Source: Eopsaltria australis (lineage: Eukaryota; Chordata; Aves; Passeriformes; Petroicidae). From it: a stretch of DNA of 64,000 nucleotides. How positions within the stretch are numbered: the stretch's first letter is position 1; each line of letters starts with the position of its first letter. The translations under genes and the position numbers were made by a program. Location: assembly GCA_034509425.1 (NCBI GenBank), contig JAVTVJ010000296.1, forward strand, positions 62,001 through 126,000. Direction: 5' to 3'. The notes under the pieces were generated by a model that was given only the letters and a program-made list of their open reading frames with translations, was not told where the DNA came from and made no database searches. Of the stretch, positions 48,939 to 60,404 are shown in pieces.

Positions 48939-49038
48939 GCCTGGTATAGTAGAAGGTGTCCTTGTCCAAGACAGAGGAGCTGGAACTGAGTGGTCTTTGA
49001 GGTTCCTTTCACCCCAAACCATTCCATCATTCTATGAC
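48939..49038 (+). mobile_element. CR1 LINE, short 3' end fragment
   Basis: Reads 'gcctggtatagtagaaggtg', 'tccttgtccaagacagagga', 'gctggaactgagtggtcttt', 'gaggttcctttcaccccaaa', 'ccattccatcattctatgac'. The order and the terminal ATTCTATG words identify a CR1 tail of about 100 bases. Confidence 0.95.
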
Positions 49039-50342
49039 ATGTATTTATCTGGTTTGTTCTCTAAAATCATAGGGGTCTTAATCATACTCTGAATACATGC
49101 AAGTGAACATAAGTTACATTGCAAGAAAAATAGAGTTGAAAAGTTATCATTTCCCTTTGATTCTCCAAGTCAGCTTTTGGCAGAACAGCATCTCATTACA
49201 GCCTCCCATCCAACCTTACTGACCAGGGCTCTCTAGCTGGGGTGGTGACCCTACCAAAAAGCAGCAAACCCTCCTCACAGCACAGGCTCTCTCTCAAGCA
49301 ATAATGGAGAGGCCCCAAACAGAGAAAGAATAACAAATATATGTAACACAGAATAACAAAACTGCCCCTATTGCAGAGCTATAGTAAGGCGAGGAAAGAG
49401 AAGGAATTAATTTGATATGCCTACGTGCACATATTAATTAAAGATAACAAGAATAATTATACACTTGGGAAAGGCAAAGACAGGTCCTCAGAATATCTAG
49501 AGGTCTATAAAAATTCCGGTGAAAGGCACCAAAACCTAAATAAAAAGGGGTGCAATTATTCCCCACCACCCACCTCTGCTGAGAGTGGGAAGGGACAAGA
49601 ATTGCAGCAAGAGAAAGTAAATGTCACAGACGGGTAATAGGGACAACAACTGAAAGACACTCTGTAAGGTCTCTGCAACAGAGAACTGAGAGGATCCAGC
49701 AACAGGATTTACTCACAGGACTCAGGCAAAATTAAAGGGCATTTCACACCTCTCCCTCACTGGTGGGAAAGGAACAGGCAACCCTTCAAAAATAATTAGA
49801 AAGAGTTAAAGTGAGCAAAAAGCTGAAATGGGGTTTTAGCAAGATGATGGTGTTTTCCTTTCACGTCTTTCAAGATTAGGACATGAAAACAGAGAGAATC
49901 TTCTACATTCCCCACCTTGTTAAAAAGCTCAGTTCCTCTTCCCTGCAATATTTCTGCTGCAAACATCAAGTTTGGATTAGACAACAGAACACAAAAATAC
50001 CCTTTTCAGTAAGAAGACTGCATGCAAACATCTTCTGCCTCCAGAATAAATGCATGAAACTAAGTATACCCTAGCTAATGAGCCACACAGCAAAAATGGG
50101 TTTATTGAGCTAATATCCTACGTGTGTCTTTCTACATTAATTGTCCAAGAACTGCAGCTGGCTCCATAGGGATGGGGAAGAAGCTGACATCATTAGGAAA
50201 GGAGAAAGAAGAGGTTTATAAGAAGATATCCTTTGAGCACCAGCTACAGAAACTTTTCAACAGTGATTTTAGACTCTACCTGATGCCTGTACTGGGTGAT
50301 TAACACATTAACAACATACACTGGTGTAAAAATTTGATGCAT
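49039..50342. other. unique non-coding sequence, nothing recognised
   Basis: No repeat or gene recognised. AT-rich with A-rich stretches near 49,320-49,460. Confidence 0.5.
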
Positions 50343-50410
50343 ACCATGGCAGGGGTGTTGGGGCTAGATGGTCTTTAAGGTCCATTCCCACCCCTTCACA
50401 TTCTATGATT
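50343..50410 (+). mobile_element. CR1 LINE, very short 3' end fragment
   Basis: Reads 'accatggcaggggtgttggg', 'gctagatggtctttaaggtc', 'cattcccaccccttcacatt', 'ctatgatt', the last 68 bases of a CR1. A pyrimidine-rich stretch of C, T and short GT follows to 50,440. Confidence 0.92.
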
Positions 50411-53400
50411 CCCTGTCTCTCTTTCTCTCTTTTTCTCTGCCATTTAAATCTAGCTGAAATACCAGAATAAAGTTTATAAATCACAGTTGATATCTTGTAG
50501 AAATCACAGTTTAATTGGAGAATATCCTAAACCAAACCTCACTTCACCAGAAGTTGCAGAGAAAGTATCAATCCAGAATGAAGATTACTAGCAATAAAAA
50601 GACATCAGTGCATATTTCTGCTGTTATTTAATCTCCAAGAGGTAACCAAGAGAGTTTCACTGCAGCCTTTGGATTATACTAACAAGAGCAGAGAAAAAAA
50701 AAAATCCATTGGTGAGAGGTGCTTGGTGGAACAGGTGCAGATCAGCTGGAGGATTGTGAATCACTTCTTGCTCAAGAGGGTCTTGGACTGAGCCAGCACA
50801 CCCCTAATGGTTCCATCACATTCCAACACTCAAAACCAAGGGCAGAATATGACACTGGTGTCTGGTTGCTCAGAGATTACGAAAGACAGAGCTCTGGAAA
50901 GGGTTTTTTGCCAGATTACTGAGTAGCTTTGCTTTAGATAGTAACTTAGAATCCTTTTTGGCAGCAATTACATGGCATAACGTACAGATGAGATGTGGCA
51001 CACATTCCACCATATGGGCTAGAAAAAAGCAGATGTCTGGGGAATATCTCCAACTAAAAATATTGTGTCTTATCTGGCTAAGAGAATTGTAAATATTTTA
51101 AATGATACTCAGAATATTTAATTGCACCCTTTGAAATACTGGAATTTACATGCAAAATAAACTGACAATTAGATACAACACCTTGAAAATTTAGTTTTCT
51201 CTGATTGCATTACAATAAAGATTTATTCAATGTGTGGAAAAAAAAAAGAACAGAGATCTTCTGGAAAATCTTCCAGTAAGAACAGAGGTGAAGGGAAATT
51301 CTAACTTCATCCAAGACAGATTTTGGTTGCCTTCTGGAAGACAGTAAGAAAGCCCTGATGAACCAGGAGACCTCTTCTGAGTCCTCAGAAATGTCTGAGC
51401 TAAAATTAATTTTTCTTGGAAGCCAGTTGCAGAGTGTTTGGGACACCATGGCTTAACGAACATCACCCATGTGCTAATTTAGCAGAGAAGAAAGTTTGTC
51501 ATGGAGGATACCAGAGTGAGTCATACTAGAAACCAAAAATCACTTTCTGTGTGGTGGCGCCTCTCAGAACCTGATTTCTTCCATTTGAGTGCCTGGGGAG
51601 ACGAGGCTCAGTTGTACATTTTACAATTCTAAATTTTTCACATGTCAAGTGGTATTTGTGCAAACAACAGAATTTGGACTCCCAGTCATTATTTGCTCAG
51701 GCAATGATCTGATTTACATGTGAAAGCCAATGTTTGCAGATGAAGGCATAGGTCCAAAAATGGTTGTAGACTTCAAATAACCAAAAGCAATTGCAAATAC
51801 TTCTATTATTTCAACAACTAAGATGGTTGAGAGGGACATTAAATACCTCTGCATCACATCTGGGGAGCAAGAGAAGAGCTTTCTGTATGAATAGATACTC
51901 TCCTGATTAATCAAAATACCCTGGTATCAAAGCATCCAAATTTCAGCCACACCCGCTGTGAGTTATGGATGCAGCAAGACAATTCCCAGCAATGGGGATG
52001 TCACCAATCACCACAAACCCTTAGCATATCCAGTCAGTAGTTAATAAATGCATTTTCTCCACCCCAAACTCACGTGTCCATGGCTCAGATGGTGCTCAGG
52101 GGGAAAAAAATTGGAAGAGGGACCTTCTGAAACAGCTACTGCCCTCTTAAATATGGGGGTCTTTTACCAGAGTAAGAAGCCAGATAGAGAGTAGGCTCCA
52201 TGGTGTTATTTTTGCTCTATAATTTTGTCCATGTGGAGTTCCCTGATGAAGAGCTCACTGTTGAGTATCTTGTTCCTGGCTTGTGCATATCCAGGATGAG
52301 AAGAATCCTTCCAGTCTCACTTCACCTCTCTTCAAAGCAGGCTCCTCATCAGGGAACGCCAGCCATGACCTTCATCTTTTTCAGTTTAGAAGTTTCAGAC
52401 AGGTGAAGCTGCTGCTGCTTCAACATGTTATAAAAGTACTCTATAAAATGAAAATATAAATATATTGGCTAAAAGAATTTAACAGCTCAGGACTGCAGTG
52501 TAAGACATACTGTCACAAAAATGCAGCAGCAGTGAAAAATATTGAATTAATAGCACAACTTCAGGACAGTAAAAAACAGGATTTAGTATGAAACTTACCC
52601 TCTCTGAAGAGGGAGAGATGCCTACATTAGCTATGCTTTCTGTCCATCCACTAGAATCCCTCTGGTTTGTTTGATTAAGGAAACAGACACAAAATTTGAC
52701 TTTGGCTGGTTGTTAACATGGTACTTACACTTTCTTGAACTCTCCAGGTTCAGCTGCTTGAGCCTTAACTGAGGAATTTATGAACAATTTGCTTCCCCTC
52801 TTCCTCACCCTCAGACATCCTCAAGCATTTACCTCACTGGGCAAACATCCAAAGTTTGGGGAACCAAAGAACATTTTTATTCCTAAACTTTCTGGAAAGG
52901 TGTTCAGATCATCACCAGAAAAGGTGCAGAGTAAGGCACAGAAAAACCATTTCAATCCCTCTCACTTTCCTCTCTATTCCATGATAACAGAATTGATGAA
53001 CACTCGTATTTTCTTCCCCAAAATACACAGAAACACAGACTTCAGCATTTAGAGATGACTCCCACAATTTCATCTTAAGATTCAGAGCAAGCTGTCAGGA
53101 CTGTCTGGAGACAGCTCACCCCTGACAGAGCTGCAGGAACATAGGAAAAGTTGACATTAACCCATCCAGTAAATGAAACCCTGGGAGTCAGCAGCAGCTG
53201 CTCCTGCAGGCTCCCAGCACCACTGTGGCCCTGCTGATGCATCCCAGTGTCCCAGGGATGCTTGGGAATGGAGGGTGGAATGGCATCCACAGGCAGCTGT
53301 TCAGCCCCCCTTGGTGCTCTAAAGGGTGATGAGCTTTTGCTGCTGTGTTCAGCATTTTCAGTGGTGCACGAGATTATTTCCTCAGGGGTAGCATCCAGTC

Positions 53401-53696
53401 TGGTCAATAATACCAATAAATCCAAGGCCAGTGCTCAGCAGTTGAAAATTTGAGTCCAGTGGCTGGTGTGCAAATCCCCAGTGACACCTCATGGTACTCT
53501 AGATAAACAGGGAGGCACAGATGAAAAAACTAATTCAACCCTGCAAAAGAAAAAAAATCACAATTAGGGAGTGTCTTTCCTTACCCTGATCTATGGAGCC
53601 TAGACCACTTCTAAAGAAAGAGGGGGAAGATACAGAAGTTGCAAATAAGAGTTTTGGCTCAAAACTGAATCTTTCCGGCAGGTGTAATGGAATAGG
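50411..53696. other. unique non-coding sequence, nothing recognised
   Basis: No repeat family found. Frames do not exceed 116 codons (53,075-53,425 minus) and none is recognisable. Confidence 0.5.
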
Positions 53697-53714
53697 AACA
53701 AACAAACAAACAAA
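53697..53714. repeat. short (AACA)n tetranucleotide run
   Basis: About four and a half perfect AACA copies. Confidence 0.85.
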
Positions 53715-56700
53715 GAACTTGGAGAACAAAAGCGTAAGACAGAAACTAGAGAAAACTAAAAGAAATAATAAATCTATCCCAAAAAAAATCTGAAATGCAA
53801 ACAAAATAGATTCCAAAACCCTTAGAAATCTTGAGCAGGAAAATGAAATCAATGTGATTTCATAAATGATTCTGATTTTTATTAAATAATTTCTTGCTTG
53901 AAAACTCTTTGTCATTAAAAAATTGGCAGTTGCAGAGGTTTTGCAGCTATTAAGATTAAGACTGGACCTCTCTATTCCTCTCTTGCACACTAATTTCATT
54001 GTGTTCTACACCAAATTCAAGAGGTACCTCAGACCTAGTTTTGTGTTGTGTGATGCACCAAGCAATGTCATCCTGTACAGAAAAAGAGGGAATTTAATCT
54101 CTTTTGAGTTCCACTGCAGCTCACTGAGTCATTACTGTTCTATTATGTTTGCAGGACAGTAAATTAATACAGTTTAAAGCCACTGTACACAAAGTCCATG
54201 AAAACCAATCTGCTGCCTATGCCATTTCTTACTGTATTAAAAAGTCTCCAAAGCTAACTGAGTGCAAGACCAGCTCAGACTGAAGCAAAGAAAACAGATC
54301 AAGTTGTTTGCTTAGCCCTGAGTTTTCAGTGCCCTTGTCACTTCATGGCACATGAAGAAAATGTGATCTTGGAGCATCAGTGGTGCTGGCCTTCCTTACC
54401 CACAGGAAGATGAGCTTTAGCATCCACGGCTTCTCAGCCAGAAGAAGGAGGTTTATCTCCTGTGATAAACCATGTTCATATTTTTCTGGTTTACCCAAAA
54501 CTTTCAGCTTCAATTTTTTGAGGTAAACTAAGAGGCCCACATTGACTCATAAGTTTCATTGCAATTTCAGATTTTTTAAAAAATAAATAAGTCCATTAAC
54601 CCTCTTGGAAATGGATTAGTCAGACCTTGAATAAATTGCTAACCCTCCTTAAGAAACTTTTTGCCATTGGGAAGAAGCCAAACACTCAGTCAGAAGCACC
54701 TTTACCTAGACTACTTTTTCCACTAAATGAGAAGTGATACACACCATTAACTTTCAGTTCAGTTATTTGGCAACAGGAAAACTTCATTTAAAATCCACCT
54801 GCTCAAGAAGTGCCTAACAGAACTATGGCACTGTATATAAATAAGAAAGGAGTGAAGGAAAATAAAGGATGGATCATGTTATTCCTGTCCAAGAGCATCC
54901 TGTACCAGTATTCTGCTCCATGTCACCTACACAGCATCCAGGTGCTGGCCACCAATGCAGAGAAAAACCACCACAGGTCTGACTGCCACGAGCAATCTTT
55001 TTGCAAACACAGATCTGGCTTCTATTCCCTGCATGTTGAGTCATAGAAATAGACCAAAAATCTGCACCCAGAATTGAGACATTGCAGGATTTCGGGATTG
55101 GCAGTCAGCTTCTCCTCCTGCACAGGAAGGAGCCGATTGTCAGATGCAGAATATTTAATGTATGTCAGTGCTTTAACTTCAGGTACAGCTGAAACTGAGG
55201 GGATTCAGAGCCAAAGCAATGACTTTGTTTGCAGGTGAACTGCTACCCTGGCACCTGTGGAGATCTGATTGATGGAGAGAAGCACACGCATGCAGCAACT
55301 TTCTGCTGGCTCCAAGTTCTGAATTACTGGCTCCACTTTTCCATGCCTGGCACACTCCAGGTGCAGACATGAAGGATGTGGCCACTGGGCTGGAGGGAAA
55401 GAAGGAGGCTTTCATCCCTTTATCATTGAGTAATCTGCCTTCAACAGGGAACTTTGTTTCAAAATTCCTGATGGGAATCATGCCAGGAAAGTTCTTACTC
55501 CTTCCCAATTCCTAAATCACCAGGTCCCTTAGGCAAGGTGCACAAATTCTTGTCCTTCCCATCCATCTGCTGTGAAATTTGTGTTACACCATCACAACCA
55601 CCACTTCCCCAGTGTTTTGCACCAACTGTATCCCAAAAGCAGCGTCCATTTTGACCCAGCTCTGGTCCCAGCACAGCACAGACTAACAGGATGGAGGGAA
55701 GGGCTGAGCAGCTCTGCTTTTGCCGTGGTCATCCAGTTTTTTCCTGCAGTTCTCGTGTCAGCAACAAAGGTACAAAGAGCTTTAATCACTACATCTCAAA
55801 ACTCACAAGTTAGTACTTTCCCTGCTTCCAGACAGTAGATTAGTGGAGCCTGGCTGCCAAACATGATTAATAACTCTGCAAAGGCCTTTGTATTGAATGC
55901 AATGTTTGCCAAAAATGGCAGGAACCAGAAGAGGGAAGGGTGTGCTGCAATGACAGTGATTTCAGAACCAAATGACTGCTTTTTGTGATTAAAGAACAAA
56001 CTCAATTACATGAAGGAAACTCAGTGACATAAGCTCTCCTCTTGTTCCCTCCTCCCCAGGCCCCATCACCCCTCCTCCTTTAAAGTGCTGCTTGGCATTC
56101 CTGAGATTAATTTCAGGGTTTTAAAATAAACACTTCCAAAAATAGTAAGAGGAAATGGTAATCTTGCAAAGTGGAGTTTGTTAGCTTATTTTCCAGAAAC
56201 CAGAAGCCCTGCCTGCTTGAAACCCTTATTGCTTTGCACAGCAAGGCACAAGAAGATAAATGACTTTCTGTATCAGCAAAGACCAAACACTGCTGTTCTG
56301 GTGCAGAGGCTCAGGATCCAGGGTATGGGAAAAGCAAGAGGGCAACTCATGGCTCAGGGCCTGGGGCAAACCCCAACACAGAAGACAATTTCTAATCTAT
56401 CAGACCCCAGTTCTGCTTGATGAACAGCTCGGTTACTGCAAGCCCAAGGTGTTCCTCAGAGCCACAGAGGATCCTATCAGCATCAGCACCAACTTCACCA
56501 GAAAAATGCCCAAGAAATTTTTCAGCTTTGTCTGTGAATTCCAGTTACAGAGCTGAATACCCTCCACAGTCACATCCACATCCTCATTCCCAGCCAATTT
56601 TGACCATTTAAACTCTGACCCTCCCTGTGATCTCCATCTCAGCTCTGCCTGTCACACTGAGTAGGAGTTCATTATGCCTAAAGTGGGAAAAGGGCTGTGA

Positions 56701-57475
56701 TGCCAGTCACTCCCTCCTCCAGGATATCCAGCAAGAAGGCAGCAATCACTGCCACAAACGAGACAGGTGGCACTGAAAAATGTCTGGTGACACTCCCTGG
56801 GAAAAGTGCAGCTTCCCAGCTCCTGCAGCCAGCTGCCAAGGCCACTTCCACCACACAATCCCTGCAGGCAGAGCAACGGGACTCAAAGGCAAACACACAA
56901 AAAGGCAAGGGATTCTTCAGATTGCAATTTCCAAACTCTCATGTTTCTGCCTCACAGTACACACACAGCAGAGCTCAGATCATCTGGGATGTTGCTTGAT
57001 GAGCATCAGAGTTTTTGGGATGGGGACTTGCATTTCTGTCTGGAGTCTGAGTAAGTGCACAATTAATCCTTTGTCACACTCAGAGGCAGCAGAGAGGATC
57101 TGTTCTGTCAATGGAGCATCCCCATCTACTGTTGGAGAGTGGAAAGGGAGCAGCAGAGCCCCAGGAGGGAGGAAGGTGCAGGAGAGGGATCTGCCACCCA
57201 GCAGGATTGTCAGGAGCCCCTGTCAAAGGCTGAGAGAGCAATGGGAGAGAAAGTTTGGGTTCCCACTCTGCTGTGGCCTTCACGGGAGCTCCAGTCCAGT
57301 ATCTATTATGAAAACAAGTTTCTAGATGCCATAGTTTTAAAAAAGCAAAATGTTAGGAATAAATTTGTATGTGAGCCAAGAAAAAGCATTGCTTTCCTAA
57401 TCTTGCAAAAAATCTCAAATGATTGTCTAAGGAAATTTGAAGTCTCTATGTGGGACAGCTGATGATGGCAGTTTA
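53715..57475. other. unique non-coding sequence with an unrecognised 181-codon frame
   Basis: Includes the longest open frame in the window, 181 codons on the plus strand at 56,780-57,325, in a GC-richer patch. Its composition is Ser, Gly and Arg rich with no domain, signal peptide or repeat, and two other plus-strand frames overlap it. A 154-codon minus-strand frame at 53,535-53,999 is Phe/Leu-rich, as expected from reading AT-rich DNA. I do not call either a gene. Confidence 0.45.
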
Positions 57476-57660
57476 GATAATAAAATACATTTAAATCTCT
57501 CACTGCTGGTGATGACATTAAACATGCAATAAATAATATATTTTATTCATAAAATAAATTCAACAAATAAATTTTAACCAATTTTTTTTCATAATATTCA
57601 TCAAGATTCAGACATTTTTTAAATTTAAAAAAAAATTAAATCTCATTAAATGTTCCTTAA
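57476..57660. repeat. very AT-rich low-complexity block
   Basis: Mostly A and T, with words such as AATAAATATATTTTATT, AAATAAATT and TTTTAAATTTAAAAAAAAATT. It has no consistent period. This is the most AT-rich block I noticed in the window. Confidence 0.8.
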
Positions 57661-58820
57661 GTTCCAAAGGGATTCCAGAATGTATGTAAATGAAGATAAA
57701 GGATTCTAACCTTTTCACAATTCTGAAATTTACTGGATTTACACTCCTATCTTTGGTCATCTCCTAATTGACAAGGAGAACATAACAAATTATCATACTC
57801 AGTACTGCATAGCAAGGCATAGATTTAGTAAGGGGCAAATGCAAAGCTGAAATTAAGACATTAATAAACCTGCCTGTCAGAGAAGATGTGGAACAATTCC
57901 AGACTAAAAACTTCAACACAGCTTTCTAATTACAGATTATTCCTCATCATAGCAGCATGATGAAAACAATCTTGATAAAGTTACCTATTCATCAGCTGTC
58001 ATCTCTCTGTAATAATCATAATCCTGCTTTTACACAGAGAACAGGAGCTCAATATCTACCACTGGTACAGAAACAAACAGCTCCAGAAGCTCGAGGGATG
58101 GATTCAGAGAAAATAAGTTATTCATCACTTTTCTGTGGCCCTTTTTTACTCTGTGTGTGATGTAGAAGTGGGCTAAAAATTAATGATACAAGACTTCTCC
58201 CATGCTGCAGAAGTTAAGCACCCATTTTAAACAGCGTCCAAAGAAGAAAGAGAATTGCTTGCACACTTGAAAAAACTCGGTAACTTCAAGGTTTTAATGC
58301 TGAGGGATGACTGAAAGCAGCCCCAGAAGATGCCATATTTTCATGATAGATTTAATTCAGAAAATACTATTTTAATCTTTGAAGTGATCCACTGTGATTC
58401 TGAGGCTGCATTAGCCATGCATGTGTACACAGCCACAGCTTGCAAAGGCATGAGAAGGAGAAATCCAAACACTGTTTTTAATTCATAGACAGCACTTAAC
58501 TTGTTCCAAAACGATTTTTGAGGTCTGTGTTCAGATTTATATTTTCTTTCTCCTCTGCCTTATCATGCACTCCCCTCATAAGAGGAAAAAAAAGAAAAAA
58601 AGAAAGCCAATCTAAATAATCTACATGAAGCTATCCCAAGGTCAGAAGATGACAAAGACCCATGGGGCAGATTTTTCACTCAATGCTCCCATCTCTCAAG
58701 GATGGTGGGTTTAACCAGCTTCCTCCAAGGGCTCAAGGAACTTGCTTGTCCCTCCTATAGTAAACCACAAAACAGCAGGGATCTCCCTTCTGTGTGTAAA
58801 ATGGGAAATTGTAACATTTC
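57661..58820. other. unique non-coding sequence, nothing recognised
   Basis: A purine-rich run (AAGAGGAAAAAAAAG and neighbours) lies at 58,580-58,605. No gene or repeat family recognised. Confidence 0.5.
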
Positions 58821-58890
58821 AGCAGCGGGGTTGGAATTGGATGATCCTTAAGGTCCCTCCCAACCCAAACCATTCTGTTATTCTATGATC
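58821..58890 (+). mobile_element. CR1 LINE, very short 3' end fragment
   Basis: Reads 'agcagcggggttggaattgg', 'atgatccttaaggtccctcc', 'caacccaaaccattctgtta', 'ttctatgatc', the last 70 bases of a CR1 with its terminal repeats intact. Confidence 0.95.
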
Positions 58891-59873
58891 TGTCAAGCAT
58901 CCTGCCCTGAGCAGGACTTTCCTGCAGCAGAACTCACACATTCCTCCTACTCTTGTAAATTATTGGTCATTAACTCTGGGCCACAGGAGCACAGAATCCA
59001 AGATTCCCAAGTGAGCCAAGAGAGCCACCCCTGCTCCTCAGGGAACACAAGACAGACTCTCTCCAGGTGTCTGTAATGCAGCACACCTTGAACAGAGCCC
59101 CCCCTTAAAGACATCACCAGATGATCCTGTAGTAGAGAGGATTTGCATGAAAGGAAGGACACAGCATCAGAAAGGCTTTGATTCCTCAAAAGCTGACACA
59201 GGGACAGTCCCAGTGAAATCAATTTGTAAAATTAAATACATGCATAAATACTCACAGAATTTGGGCCTGAGAGACACCAGGCACTCACACAGCCTGGGAA
59301 AAACATATGCAGTGAAAGGATATCCTATTTTGAGTTAAAATAGGTTTCAGTAAACTTAACAACTCCATATAAACATTCTCACAAGACTGCATCCATTTAC
59401 TGCTGGAAAGATATAAAAGGATTGAAATAGAATTGAAAATTATTATTATACCCTTGTGCTGTAAAAGCGATTGCTGAGGGCATCCAAGAAGTTGAGAAAA
59501 TATCAAGTTTTATTAAAGCCTGGGGAAAGTCAGGAGACCAGAAAAGGCTGGAACAACTGCACAAAGGCAATGACAAATTCCTAGAAATACAGGGGCTGGA
59601 AATCCAAATGCGTGAGAGTTGGGCTAAAATAATCTAACAATTTCTCTCCACTGGCAAACAGCAAAGGGCAAGGGGGCAGTGTTCAGGGTTTCCTGAAAAC
59701 TGAAACCTTTTTCTCCTTTTCTTTAGGAAAAATAAAACTCAACAACTTTTTGCTAGATGGGGGAAATGGGAAGAGGCAAACCTTCAGCAGTGGCAAATTA
59801 AAAAAATAACAGAGATGGTGAAACCTCTGAAATTTTTCACTCAGAAAGAGAGAGGACCTTGAACCTATGGTGG
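58891..59873. other. unique non-coding sequence, nothing recognised
   Basis: Frames are at most 91 codons and none is recognisable. No repeat family identified. Confidence 0.5.
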
Positions 59874-59913
59874 GATATATATACATATATACACATAAAT
59901 ACAGATAAATATG
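59874..59913. repeat. TA-rich low-complexity tract
   Basis: Imperfect alternation of TATA, CATA and ATAAATA words over about 40 bases. Confidence 0.75.
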
Positions 59914-60367
59914 GTCACAAGAGGCAACCATCTAGGCTCCTGCAAGGGGACTGCAAGCTCACAGAAACTCTCTCAGAGTGCTCAGTGTGGCTTTGACAAG
60001 CAGATGATTCCACTTTAGCAAGAGACAGACCACAGTGAAAGCGGGGACCAGAGAGAAGGGCTCCAGGCATGAGGCTGCATACAGGGGTGTTATGAAAAAT
60101 ATCATTAAAACCAGACAGCAGATGCTTCCAGCACCGTGGGAGATGCCTTATGCAGCACAAAAGTCTCAGCAAGGAGGAGCTGCTATAAGTGGCACACAAA
60201 ACAAAGCCCTGAGCTCTCCAATATTACCCAGCATCAGGCGCCTCTGCGCTGTGAGAGCACATGATCGGCAAAGCAGAAAGCAGACTTTGTTCTTTGCAGA
60301 AAACCACCTCACAGGCCATTTAAAACACAAGATATCAGCAAAGAACCAGCAGCAGCTGGGCTGCTGA
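59914..60367. other. unique sequence with several CpGs, nothing recognised
   Basis: CpGs cluster modestly near 60,237-60,267 (GGCGCC, TGCGCT, ATCGGC). A 110-codon plus-strand frame (60,035-60,367) is not recognisable. Confidence 0.4.
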
Positions 60368-60404
60368 AACTGCAGAAACTGCAGATAACTGCAGAAAGCT
60401 GCAG
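60368..60404. repeat. tandem AACTGCAGA repeat (9-bp unit)
   Basis: Three perfect AACTGCAGA units (60,368-60,376, 60,377-60,385, 60,387-60,395, with one inserted T before the third) and a decayed fourth. The array is followed by GGCAGGCAG and GTGAGG, which would score as a splice donor. Confidence 0.88.

Noticed and set aside
51549..51565. GTGGTGGCGCCTC as a possible CTCF core
   Set aside because: Only part of the consensus matches and a single site of this quality is expected by chance.
56780..57325. 181-codon plus-strand open frame, the longest in the window
   Set aside because: No recognisable domain or motif, overlapped by other frames on the same strand, and the length is within chance for 64 kb in six frames.
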